NCBI GenBank assembly: GCA_041589735.1
Contig: JBFHVA010000103.1
Coordinates: 1-11,767 of the forward strand
Length of the DNA: 11,767 bases
Origin: CAMYJH01 sp041589735
GTDB lineage: Bacteria > Pseudomonadota > Gammaproteobacteria > HK1
Reading direction: 5' to 3'
Shown here: one piece after another, positions 5,382-11,767 of the stretch
How the letters are laid out: every line of letters begins with the position of its first letter
Numbering within the stretch: position 1 is the first letter of the stretch
Notes under the pieces: generated by a model
Told to the model about the DNA's origin: nothing
What the model saw: only the letters and a program-made list of their open reading frames with translations
Databases searched by the model: none
Position numbers and translations under genes: made by a program

Positions 5382-6121
5382 CAGAGCATCTGTGTTGCTG
5401 AGTATTCCTCGATGCTCGTGACGATCGCCGTGTCAGTTACTTTCTGCTGAATGTCCGAGGTCCCGTATTCGAGCGCCAGCCTGAAGGCGAAAGTATCGAA
5501 GAATTTTCTGTACAGCTCGCCGCCGTATGTGCCGCTAGCGTAGATCGCGCTTTCTTTTTCATCGTACTCCAGGGCTATCGCGGCAAGAGGCTGCGGTGCC
5601 GGCCCGCCCAGCACCCGCGCCCCGCGCGCAGGATCGTAGACGCTCTTTTCTGAGCAGCAGTAAATCACTCCCGGCCGGCGTACGGTTTTTTCGCGTTTGT
5701 CCTTAAAGCTCACGTCTTCGTGGCGATAGTTGATGAAGCTTACCGCCTTCGACGGATGGGTCATCTTGTGGGCGCAGATGGCGCAGAACGAGACGATGGA
5801 ACGATACGGTCCCACGCCCCCCTGCCAGCGGTACTCCTGGCCCGCTTCGGTCTTGAGCAGCTCGTTGCCGTTGGCGGGCTTACCGAGATTGAGCAGAAAG
5901 CAGGGCGTGGTGACGTACGGATAGTTGAAGACGTAGCTGACGCCTTCTTCGAGACTCTCCGGCGTAATAGGGCGCATTTGGGGGTCCACCAGCTTGACCC
6001 GTTTGTACCGGTGCACCGCGGATTCCTGATTCGCGAGCAGGGACGGACTGGCGCTCACCGAAACGGCCGCAGAGGCGCATATCTTGACGAAACCTCGTCG
6101 CTTTATTGTTTTTGAATCCAA
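5378..6121 (-). CDS. Tat-exported Rieske-like protein with altered cluster box II
   Basis: This 247-residue protein starts with a twin-arginine signal (KRRGFVK, residues 7-13, then a hydrophobic run to about 30). Box I is C116-A-H118 within CAICAHKMTHP. Box II is C155-C-S-E158 followed by KSVYDPARGARVLGGPAPQPL, which matches the end of a Rieske fold (S-x-Y-D...G...GGPAPxPL). Canonical Rieske proteins have C-x-H and C-x-x-H ligands; here Glu replaces the second His, the disulfide cysteines are missing (T121, S157), and the gap between boxes is about 36 residues rather than 16. Extra cysteines C113, C156 and C247 (last residue) could substitute. If it binds [2Fe-2S], it is a periplasmic electron carrier; otherwise a degenerate structural relative. 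The start is TTG at 6121, as no ATG is in frame before the RR motif; its ribosome site is poor. Fold assignment is fairly sure, cofactor is not. Confidence 0.82.
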   Translation of the reverse strand: MDSKTIKRRGFVKICASAAVSVSASPSLLANQESAVHRYKRVKLVDPQMRPITPESLEEGVSYVFNYPYVTTPCFLLNLGKPANGNELLKTEAGQEYRWQGGVGPYRSIVSFCAICAHKMTHPSKAVSFINYRHEDVSFKDKREKTVRRPGVIYCCSEKSVYDPARGARVLGGPAPQPLAAIALEYDEKESAIYASGTYGGELYRKFFDTFAFRLALEYGTSDIQQKVTDTAIVTSIEEYSATQMLC

Positions 6122-6179
6122 CTCTTGGTTCTGTCGTTTTGTTTGCGTAAGGGCGCCCGTGGAGCGTTATGGGGCCCAC

Positions 6180-6208
6180 ATATTAAGGCATTGCCGGGCG
6201 ACCACCAA
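6180..6208 (-). promoter_or_regulatory. Candidate sigma-70-type promoter for the Rieske-like gene
   Basis: On the - strand, TTGGTG (6208-6203) and TAATAT (6185-6180) are separated by exactly 17 bases. The -35 matches consensus at three positions and the -10 at four. It lies about 58 bases upstream of the TTG start at 6121. The surrounding stretch 6122-6273 has no gene; a loose hairpin (6229-6236 with 6260-6267) follows the large ankyrin gene. Confidence 0.4.
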
Positions 6209-6273
6209 AACCCTTGCTGATCGCATCTGAGCCCTCGGCTTTCGACATCCCGGGGGTGTGAGGGTTCAGTCGT

Positions 6274-7497
6274 TCAGCGAGTCGCGCCGGCGGCCTTCAG
6301 TGCCGCAATGATCCCCGATTCCCCCACCATTTCGGCCGCTTCCATGGCTGTCCAGCCGTCCACCGCCCGGGCGCGGGGATCGGCGCCTCGGGCCAGGAGC
6401 AGATCGACCAAGTCGGCAAATCCGTGATTGGCGGCGTACATCAGCGGCGTGCGCCCGTCGTCTGTATCCGGCTTATTGGGATCGGCGCCGGCGGCGAGCA
6501 ACATGCTCACCATCGGAGTATGTCCCGTGCGCACCGCGTCGATGAGCGGTGTGCGTCCGGACTGGCCGGCCAGGTTGACGTCGGCTCCGGCAGCGGTGAG
6601 CCGGCCGGCGACGAGCACCTGCCTTGCGAGCACGGCCTTTCCCAGCGGAGAAGTCCCGTCCTGGGCGCGCCGGTTGGGGTCGGCGCCGGCGTCCAAAAGC
6701 AGCGCAACGGTTTCTACATCGCCGCCGGTCGAGGCCATCAGCAGTGGCGATTGTCCGCTTTGGTCTGGTCTATTCGGATCCGCCCCGTTGAGCAGCAGCA
6801 GTTCAACCGTGCGCGCATTGCCGCGGCCCGCCGCGATATGCAGGGCGCGCCGACCGTCGTCGGCCTGACCGTCGACTCTCGCCCCTGCGCCGATGAGTTC
6901 CACCGCCGTGGTCAAACCGGTTCGCGCGCCAGCGGCACCCATCAGCGCGCTATAGCCGTCGGCCGCCGACTTGTTGGGATCGGCGCCGCCTTCGATAAGC
7001 CGGCGCACGGTGTGCTCGTGTGCGCGCGATGCGGCTTCTATCAGGGCGGTGTTGCCCCTCGCATTTTCGACCAGATCGGGATCCGCGCCGCGTTCGAGCA
7101 GAGCGCCGATGATTTCCCGATTATCGAATCGGGCGGCGAACATGAGCGCGGTCCAGTTCTCCGCGGAACGGGCATTGACCTCGGCACCGGCGTCGAGGAG
7201 CAGAATCGACGCTTGCAGGTGGCCGTTGGCGGCGGCCAGCATCAGCGGGGTAAGGTTGCCTCTGGGTAAGTCCCGCGTATCCGGGTCCGCACCGTTTTCT
7301 AGGGCGTAGCCTACGAGTTCCGCGCGGCCGGCCTCCGCCGCCATGAGCAGCGCGAGATTGGCAACATCCCGGGAACTCTGCTGAGCGAATACGGTGGCGG
7401 CCGCCGCGGCGAGAAAAATCCCGCCGGCGGTTCGAAGCAAACGGGTGCAGGCCGCCCGGATCTTGAGTCCGGGGGGTGGGTACTTTGGCTCAAGCAC
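6274..7497 (-). CDS. Secreted ankyrin-repeat protein (large, about eleven repeats)
   Basis: From a GTG at 7497 this gives 407 residues. The first 16 residues are polar or basic, then a hydrophobic run (RTAGGIFLAAAAATVFAQQ) forms a signal peptide with likely cleavage after VFA, so the protein is periplasmic. The rest is about eleven consecutive ankyrin repeats of 32-35 residues, most with (T/S)(P/A)L...AA...LL..GADPN, up to the stop at 6274. The frame stays open far upstream, but an ATG at 7566 would put about 38 residues before the signal and longer versions would overlap the methyltransferase gene, so GTG 7497 is preferred; no clear ribosome site helps. Ankyrin repeats are non-catalytic binding surfaces. 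It lies 152 bases upstream of the Rieske-like gene on the same strand, so the two could share a transcript. Confidence 0.87.
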   Translation of the reverse strand: MLEPKYPPPGLKIRAACTRLLRTAGGIFLAAAAATVFAQQSSRDVANLALLMAAEAGRAELVGYALENGADPDTRDLPRGNLTPLMLAAANGHLQASILLLDAGAEVNARSAENWTALMFAARFDNREIIGALLERGADPDLVENARGNTALIEAASRAHEHTVRRLIEGGADPNKSAADGYSALMGAAGARTGLTTAVELIGAGARVDGQADDGRRALHIAAGRGNARTVELLLLNGADPNRPDQSGQSPLLMASTGGDVETVALLLDAGADPNRRAQDGTSPLGKAVLARQVLVAGRLTAAGADVNLAGQSGRTPLIDAVRTGHTPMVSMLLAAGADPNKPDTDDGRTPLMYAANHGFADLVDLLLARGADPRARAVDGWTAMEAAEMVGESGIIAALKAAGATR

Positions 7498-7569
7498 GAC
7501 CGCGGTGGAGCGGTGAATCGTTCCCCACCGGCGGTGGCGCTGGGAATTTAACTCGCTGCAATACATGTC

Positions 7570-8133
7570 GTGAACCCGGATATCGTACGCTGGAACGAAA
7601 AATATCGCGCGGCCTCCGATACGGCCTTCGCAGAGCCGGACGAGCTCCTGGGCGAGCATCAGGCGTTGCTCGCAGCGAACGCACGCATCCTGGACGTGGC
7701 CTGCGGCGCCGGGGCCAACGCAATATTCTCCGCTCAACGCGGTTGTCGCGTGGTGGGGGTGGATGCGAGCTTCGAGGGTCTGCGTATCGCGGCGCGCCGC
7801 GCTAAGGAGAAGGGTCTCAGGTTGTCGCTTGTCAATGCGGATCTGGAAATCTGGCGTCCGCCTCCGGAGCATTTCGATCTGGTAATGGTTTTTCGCTACC
7901 TCGACCGCGCGCTTTTGCCTTCACTTCGATCGACAGTTCGTCCCGGCGGCGTGGTGATTTACAAGACCTTCAATCGGAATTTTCTCGAGCAAAAGCCGGA
8001 CATGAACCCGGATTATCTTCTCGAACCGGGGGAGCTGGCGCGTTGCTTCGCCACCTTCGATGAAATCGCGACCAACGACCAAGCGGCCAACCAGGCGGTA
8101 TCTTCATGGTGGATTGGAAAAAGGTCCGAGTAA
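7570..8133 (+). CDS. Class I SAM-dependent methyltransferase (small, substrate unknown)
   Basis: This 187-residue soluble protein has the Rossmann-type SAM-binding signature ILDVACGAGANA (residues 40-51), an acidic residue ending the second strand (VVGVDAS, D65) that normally binds the SAM ribose, and D91 in VNADLE that normally contacts the adenine. FDLVMVFRYLDRALLPSL followed by RPGGVVIYKTFN matches strands 4 and 5 of TehB-like and related small methyltransferases. The start is GTG 7570; the ATG just upstream at 7565 is closed by TGA after two codons. No Shine-Dalgarno is obvious. It is divergent from the large ankyrin gene, with 72 bases between the chosen starts, and convergent with the small gene at 8162-8461, with 28 bases between stops. 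The fold is confident; the methyl acceptor cannot be told from sequence. Confidence 0.85.
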   Translation: MNPDIVRWNEKYRAASDTAFAEPDELLGEHQALLAANARILDVACGAGANAIFSAQRGCRVVGVDASFEGLRIAARRAKEKGLRLSLVNADLEIWRPPPEHFDLVMVFRYLDRALLPSLRSTVRPGGVVIYKTFNRNFLEQKPDMNPDYLLEPGELARCFATFDEIATNDQAANQAVSSWWIGKRSE

Positions 8134-8161
8134 AGACGGCGAACGTCGACGCCACTGCGCC

Positions 8162-8461
8162 TCAGTCCAAAGAAATGAAGCGTAAACGCTCCTCGTTTTT
8201 CTCCGAACCGAAACGCCAGATGTCCATGCACATTTCTATGAAGCCCTCTTCGTGGTCGAAGCTTTCGGCATCGGCGCGAACCTTGAGCGGCCTCAGCTGA
8301 TCTCTAGATACGATCAAACTCCCGTCCTGCTGCAAGTGGCCAAGAGCAAACAGCTCGGCGATATCCTGCAGCAGGTAATCTCCGTCGGTATACTCGTGAA
8401 CAAGCTCCGGAGTGCTGTCCTCACCCACGAAGTAAACGCCGGGGATTTTGTCTTCGTCCAT
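8162..8461 (-). CDS. Small acidic hypothetical protein downstream of biotin-ligase-like gene
   Basis: This 99-residue soluble protein begins MDEDKIPGVYFVGEDS at ATG 8461; two GTG codons just before it (8464, 8467) are also in frame. It has no signal peptide, membrane helix or cysteine cluster. It is acidic, with a conserved-looking core (DGDYLLQDIAELFALGHL, then FIEMCMDIWRFG). It follows the biotin-ligase-like gene by 39 bases on the same strand, so the two probably form an operon and may work together. The family was not recognised. The reading frame is supported by its position, its even composition and the short gap to its neighbour rather than by a known domain. Confidence 0.7.
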   Translation of the reverse strand: MDEDKIPGVYFVGEDSTPELVHEYTDGDYLLQDIAELFALGHLQQDGSLIVSRDQLRPLKVRADAESFDHEEGFIEMCMDIWRFGSEKNEERLRFISLD

Positions 8462-8500
8462 CACCACTTCGATTGCACGTTTAGTCTTTGGAGCCCCGCC

Positions 8501-9265
8501 CTAGCCGAACCTGAAATACTCAGCAATGCTGACAACCCGCGCGGTCCTGTCATCGAGCTCAAGCTCTGCTTCCCCTCGGTCGTTGATTCCCGTCAGTCTA
8601 CCCTTCAACTCGTTATCACCGATACTAAGTGTCACCGGCTCGCCGATACCGTCAGCTCGAAGTGTCCACGCTCTGCGCACCGGATCGAAACCTTGCTCCG
8701 CCCAGCGGTTAATCCACGCTAGGAAGTGGCGGCTGAAGCCTTCGAGCAGTCCCTCGACGGTTGCTTCGGGCGTGCCGCTGGCGTGAATGCTGTTGAAGCG
8801 CTCGGGTTCGGGGTTTGGCGGATGCTCCGCTACGTTGATGCTCACTCCCAGCACCAGCCAGGGATAGGAATCGGCGGTATCTCCCGGCGCTGCGATCTGC
8901 ACCATGCCGCTCTTGAGATCGTTAATGAAAAGTTCGCCGGGCCAGCGCCAGCGCAATCCGGTCATTGCTGAAACTGCGTCGGCGACAGCTGTTCCGGCGC
9001 TGATGGTGGCAACGTATAGAAGCTGTTGCGCGGCGAGCTTGTTGTATTCGGGCTCGATGATCAGCGCGCAGTGCAGATTGCCGGACGGCGCATGCCATCG
9101 TTTCCCGGAAGCCGTGCGGGCACCAGTCTGCTCGCCGGTCCAAATTAGGGTGCCTTCGCCAGCGCCCCGGCGGGCGCGACGGACCGCTTCTTCAACTACG
9201 CTGTCCACTCGATCGAGGGTGACGAGCTCGTAGGCAGCAGGCACGGCGGGCAAATTGGAGGTCAT
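8501..9265 (-). CDS. Biotin/lipoate protein ligase-like protein
   Basis: This encodes 254 residues from ATG 9265. The frame is open upstream to 9493, but that part would overlap the divergent protease gene and has no ligase-like content. The catalytic fold of the BirA/LplA superfamily is visible: a glycine/arginine loop region QTGARTASGKRWHAPSGNL (residues 46-64) against BirA GRGRRGR-W-SP-G-NL; RWPGELFINDLKSG (107-120) against KWPNDLYLQDRKLAG, with K118 at the position of BirA Lys183; and LGVSINVA against GIGINVN. A beta-barrel-like C-terminal domain follows. No DNA-binding domain is present. The ATP loop GRGRRG and the KWPND motif are both changed, so it may act on another substrate or be a divergent member such as those annotated as biotin/lipoate ligase family with DUF4444. 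The target protein is unknown. Confidence 0.8.
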   Translation of the reverse strand: MTSNLPAVPAAYELVTLDRVDSVVEEAVRRARRGAGEGTLIWTGEQTGARTASGKRWHAPSGNLHCALIIEPEYNKLAAQQLLYVATISAGTAVADAVSAMTGLRWRWPGELFINDLKSGMVQIAAPGDTADSYPWLVLGVSINVAEHPPNPEPERFNSIHASGTPEATVEGLLEGFSRHFLAWINRWAEQGFDPVRRAWTLRADGIGEPVTLSIGDNELKGRLTGINDRGEAELELDDRTARVVSIAEYFRFG

Positions 9266-9328
9266 GCTTAGGACTTTGATTCTGGTTTTCGGGCGCTTTG
9301 GCGACGCTGAAGCGATCGCCGCAAGACG

Positions 9329-9336
9329 ATTAGAAT
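9329..9336. promoter_or_regulatory. Symmetrical -10-like element in a divergent promoter region
   Basis: The + strand reads TAGAAT (9331-9336), five of six matches to TATAAT. The - strand reads TCTAAT (9334-9329), also five of six. They overlap in ATTAGAAT and sit 71 bases upstream of the protease ATG and 63 bases upstream of the biotin-ligase-like ATG. No convincing -35 box was found for either direction. Confidence 0.4.
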
Positions 9337-9382
9337 CCGGTATCACAGACGCCGGTAGTTTACCCTTGTAGCTTCCGGATTC
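9333..9382. promoter_or_regulatory. Perfect 8-bp inverted repeat, possible operator pair
   Basis: GAATCCGG (9333-9340) and CCGGATTC (9375-9382) are exact inverses separated by 34 bases. Their centres are 42 bases apart, close to four DNA turns. The left arm overlaps the -10-like element and the right arm is 25 bases before the protease start codon. A dimeric or looping repressor is one possible reading; a weak RNA stem-loop in the protease leader is another. Confidence 0.4.
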
Positions 9383-9407
9383 GAGCCGCAAAGAGGCCAC
9401 CCCTTCA

Positions 9408-11372
9408 ATGAGCCGCCGTGAACAATCCGCCTCCCTCAGACCTGCACCACGACGGTGGGGGCGGCTGGGCGTGGGCGCCCTACTGGTGGCCAACGCGACG
9501 CTGACGTGGAATGTAGGCGCCGACGAGCACGAGGTGATTCCGAGGCTGCGGGCGGCGGCGGAGGCGGTATGCGCGAGCTCTGGGCAAGACGACGTCCAGG
9601 TCGCTCAGGCGCTGGGGGGCGCCATCCTGCTGGAACGTATGCCGCTGACGCTGCGCGGACAGAACGCCGGAACTCGCCAGCGCTACATGCTCAAGGACGG
9701 CGCGCGGGTGACTTTGGAGGAATTTTCCCCAGGGCAAGAGCTCCAGCGCCTGACGCTCGTGTATCACGCCGACGACGACGGCGAACGCCGCGCGGAGTGG
9801 ATGGTCATTGCCAACGGCGAGTGCCGGCCGCTGACCGGACGAAGGCTGGTGTATGACGGCCCAGGTGCTCCCATTGCCATAGAGCGCTGGGACGCTTCCC
9901 TGGAAAGGGTGGAAGCGCGCGAACATCTGAACCCATCGGTGCCCGATGGCGCTACAGGGGAGGACGGCATTCCCGTGGCGCTGGTGGACTCGGGGGTCAA
10001 CTATCTGCTCGACGATATCCGGCGTCGTCTGGCGCGGGACCCCAGCGGTGAAATACTCGGCTACGACTACTGGGATATGGATCAGCGGCCTTTCGATTCT
10101 CATCCCGCCCGTTCGCCCTTCTTTCCGCAGCGCCATGGCACCCAGACCGCCGGAGTGATTATCGCCGATGCCCCGGTGGCGACCCTGGTGCCCTACCGCT
10201 ATCCGCGGCCAGATATGAGCCGAATGGGCGAGTTGGTGGAACACGCCGCTGCCAGGGGCGTGCGCATCGTCAACCTGTCGCTGGGTGGTCGAAACGCCGA
10301 GGAGTGGCGTTCGTTCGCGGAAGCCGCGCGCCGACATCCGGAGATACTGTTCATCGCCTCTGCGGGGAATGACGGCAGGGACATTGACGATGAGCGCGTC
10401 TACCCGGCGGCGCTCGGACTACCAAACCTGATTACCGCGACCTCCGCCAGTGACAACGGCCTGCCGGCGCAAGGTTCCAACTGGGGCGCCCGATCGGTTG
10501 ACCTGCTGGTGCCCGCTGAAGAGCTGGTGAGCATCGACTTTTACGGCAGGCCGAGGCTGGTCTCGGGCTCGAGCTACGCCTCGGCGCGGGTTTCGGCACT
10601 GGCCGCATGCCTGCTTGCCGCCAATCCCGAGTGGCGGGCGGCGGAGCTCAAGGCGGCTATCTATGCGCGGGTGAAACCTTCGGTGAACGACGTCATGCGT
10701 TTCGTATCGCAGGGCTTTCTGGACGAGCCTACGCTCATGCAGAGGGGCGCATGCCCGGGTGAGGCGGGGGACGTGACCGTGCTGAGCGGAAAAAGCATCG
10801 AAAAGAAAGCGCTCTATCCGAAAAACGCCTATCCGGAGGGAGTCGAGCAAACGCTTGCCGTCTCCATGGTGGTATTGGACGGCACCGCCTGGTCCGAGCC
10901 GTTGCTCGAGTCCATGGCCGCGGATGCGGCCCAGATTCTCTCCCAGTGTGGATTGGGATTGAGCGAGATCAGGCTTTACCGGGTCAAGGCACCCCGGCGT
11001 TTGTCCTACTTCAACGATTGGCACGCCAATGCGCTGGTGTCCAAACTGGAAATTCCGCGCCCCGCGGTTTTCTTCGTTCGCGACACGTTGCAGCAGATCA
11101 TGTTCGATGCCGAAGCCATCGGTCACTCCAACAGTCGTAGCCGTCCCTCCCTGGTCGATACCGTTTGGATGACCGAGGCGGTCGGCCACTCCGGGGTCGC
11201 GCTCGCGCACGAGCTGTTTCATGTCCTGGCCGACTCGGGCAGCCATTCCGATGACCCCGACAATCTCATGTACGCGGAAACGCTGGGCGTGAATACGCGG
11301 CTCAGCGAAGGCCAATGCATGCAAATGAGAAGAATCGGTACCGCATTCGGTCACCTGAAGCCGCTGCGCTAG
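9408..11372 (+). CDS. Secreted subtilisin-type serine protease fused to a zinc-metalloprotease-like domain
   Basis: This 654-residue protein has an N-terminal signal (basic MSRREQ...RR, then GVGALLVANATLTWNVGA, residues 21-38). Residues 40-185 are a poorly conserved pro- or N-terminal domain. The S8 protease domain spans about 188-430: Asp194 (ALVDSG), His243 (RHGTQTAG), oxyanion Asn321 (ASAGNDG) and Ser389 (GSSYAS), a complete catalytic set. A C-terminal region of about 200 residues ends in H601-E-L-F-H605, with H613 eight residues on and DPDNLMY afterwards, resembling a zincin active site (HExxH, third ligand, Met-turn-like LM). Two protease cores in one chain are unusual. ATG 9408 has only a weak GAGG at 9393-9396. 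It is divergent from the biotin-ligase-like gene. The S8 call is sure; metalloprotease activity is inferred. Confidence 0.9.
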   Translation: MSRREQSASLRPAPRRWGRLGVGALLVANATLTWNVGADEHEVIPRLRAAAEAVCASSGQDDVQVAQALGGAILLERMPLTLRGQNAGTRQRYMLKDGARVTLEEFSPGQELQRLTLVYHADDDGERRAEWMVIANGECRPLTGRRLVYDGPGAPIAIERWDASLERVEAREHLNPSVPDGATGEDGIPVALVDSGVNYLLDDIRRRLARDPSGEILGYDYWDMDQRPFDSHPARSPFFPQRHGTQTAGVIIADAPVATLVPYRYPRPDMSRMGELVEHAAARGVRIVNLSLGGRNAEEWRSFAEAARRHPEILFIASAGNDGRDIDDERVYPAALGLPNLITATSASDNGLPAQGSNWGARSVDLLVPAEELVSIDFYGRPRLVSGSSYASARVSALAACLLAANPEWRAAELKAAIYARVKPSVNDVMRFVSQGFLDEPTLMQRGACPGEAGDVTVLSGKSIEKKALYPKNAYPEGVEQTLAVSMVVLDGTAWSEPLLESMAADAAQILSQCGLGLSEIRLYRVKAPRRLSYFNDWHANALVSKLEIPRPAVFFVRDTLQQIMFDAEAIGHSNSRSRPSLVDTVWMTEAVGHSGVALAHELFHVLADSGSHSDDPDNLMYAETLGVNTRLSEGQCMQMRRIGTAFGHLKPLR

Positions 11373-11460
11373 TGCCCTCTCTGCGTGGTCGACACAACGA
11401 CCCGCGAGATTCCGGATTGCGAAAATTTTAGACCCGGCATTCAGATCAACCTGGGGCAGC

Positions 11461-11467
11461 AAAGGAG
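11461..11467 (+). promoter_or_regulatory. Ribosome binding site deciding the GTG start of prpD-like gene
   Basis: AAAGGAG ends six bases before GTG 11474. The overlapping GTG at 11472 is followed at once by TGA, so it cannot be the start. The gap upstream (11373-11460) shows only a weak 5-bp hairpin (11387-11402) and no convincing promoter or terminator. Confidence 0.75.
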
Positions 11468-11473
11468 TCTGGT

Positions 11474-11767
11474 GTGATCGAGCACCCTGTTCGCGTCCAT
11501 CCGTCCGCCGATCGGTTACCAAGAGAGAATCAACTCGCGTGGAAATTTGCGGAGTTCGCGGCGGGTACGCCACCTATCGACGCGGATGCCGCGCAGATGG
11601 CCCGCTGCCGCATCGTCGACAACGCTTCGGTCGCGCTGGCATCGCTCGATCGGCGGCCCGTGATCGCGGCGCGGGAGCAGGCGCTTTCGCATCCGCGCCC
11701 GGGCGGCGGGACGCTGTTCGGAATCGGGCGCCGCGAGCGCGTCCACTGCCAGTGGGCAGCGTGGGCG
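11474..11767 (+). CDS. prpD: MmgE/PrpD-family 2-methylcitrate dehydratase, N-terminal part; 3' end outside window
   Basis: The first 98 codons are present, from GTG 11474 to the window edge. The translation (LAWKFAEFAAG, then RIVDNASVALASLDRRPV, ARxQALxHPRPGGGTLFG, and HCQWAAWA at the cut) matches the start of PrpD/MmgE-type enzymes, which dehydrate 2-methylcitrate to 2-methyl-cis-aconitate in the cytoplasmic methylcitrate cycle for propionate use. The WAAWA at the end normally leads into the NGxAVRELDxxD segment of this family, just beyond the window. The ribosome site is strong. About 100 bases separate it from the protease gene, so it is likely the first gene seen of another unit. The remaining prp genes, if any, would lie downstream or elsewhere. 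Family membership is confident; PrpD itself rather than another MmgE/PrpD member is likely but unproven. Confidence 0.85.
   Translation, partial: MIEHPVRVHPSADRLPRENQLAWKFAEFAAGTPPIDADAAQMARCRIVDNASVALASLDRRPVIAAREQALSHPRPGGGTLFGIGRRERVHCQWAAWA

Noticed and set aside
6229..6267. Hairpin GAGCCCTC/GAGGGTTC after the large ankyrin gene as terminator
   Set aside because: The loop is 23 bases and no T-run follows on the - strand, so it is not called a terminator.
7525..7537. CCACC-GGC-GGTGG palindrome between the large ankyrin and methyltransferase genes
   Set aside because: Only five pairs in a GC-rich gap; too short to call an operator without a second copy or conservation.
7498..7872. Upstream extension of the large ankyrin gene
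   Set aside because: The added residues lie before a clear signal peptide and overlap the methyltransferase gene on the other strand; they show no repeat or domain.
9266..9493. Upstream extension of the biotin-ligase-like gene
   Set aside because: It overlaps the divergent protease gene and the promoter region, and the ligase fold begins right after ATG 9265.
11416..11445. TTGCGA as a -35 box before the prpD-like gene
   Set aside because: At 17 bases spacing the -10 would be TTCAGA, a poor match; no support for a promoter there.
10419..11573. Long open frame antisense to the protease gene and beyond
   Set aside because: It lies almost entirely over a well-identified coding region and has no recognisable motif; it runs into the intergenic gap without a sensible ribosome site.

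Overview
The window looks like a chromosomal segment of a GC-rich (roughly 60% G+C) proteobacterium that respires with formate. A gammaproteobacterium is my best guess from gene style and intergenic heptanucleotide repeats, but nothing here proves the class. No rRNA, tRNA, CRISPR array, transposase or phage gene was seen. Translation signals are mixed: several genes have clear Shine-Dalgarno sequences, while others appear to start on GTG or TTG with poor ones.

Region 1 (1-3642) is the 3' part of a membrane-bound formate dehydrogenase operon, all on the + strand: the C-terminal third or so of the catalytic molybdopterin subunit FdhA, the four-cluster ferredoxin-like FdhB, two very small lipoproteins, and the diheme b-type cytochrome FdhC. 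A strong intrinsic terminator closes it. The lipoproteins sit between the electron-transfer subunits and share a C-terminal pattern. The second is only 52 residues and is easily missed.

Region 2 (3643-3939) is non-coding. It contains a module bounded by inverted arrays of degenerate GTGAYTR-like heptamers, with a second terminator-like hairpin inside.

Region 3 (3940-7497) holds an unrecognised cytoplasmic protein, a secreted ankyrin-repeat protein, a convergent Tat-exported Rieske-like protein with a non-canonical second cluster box, and a second, larger secreted ankyrin-repeat protein on the same strand as the Rieske-like gene. The ankyrin and Rieske-like genes converge with stop codons inside one perfect palindrome. 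Together they look like a periplasmic redox plus scaffold module and are the best candidate here for an undescribed system.

Region 4 (7570-9265) has a small SAM-dependent methyltransferase (+), and on the - strand a biotin-ligase-fold protein followed by a 99-residue acidic hypothetical protein. Region 5 (9266-11372) is a short divergent promoter region with striking symmetry, then a secreted protein that joins a complete-looking subtilisin-type serine protease domain to a C-terminal HExxH zinc-metalloprotease-like domain. Region 6 (11474-end) is the start of a PrpD/MmgE-family 2-methylcitrate dehydratase gene, cut by the window edge.
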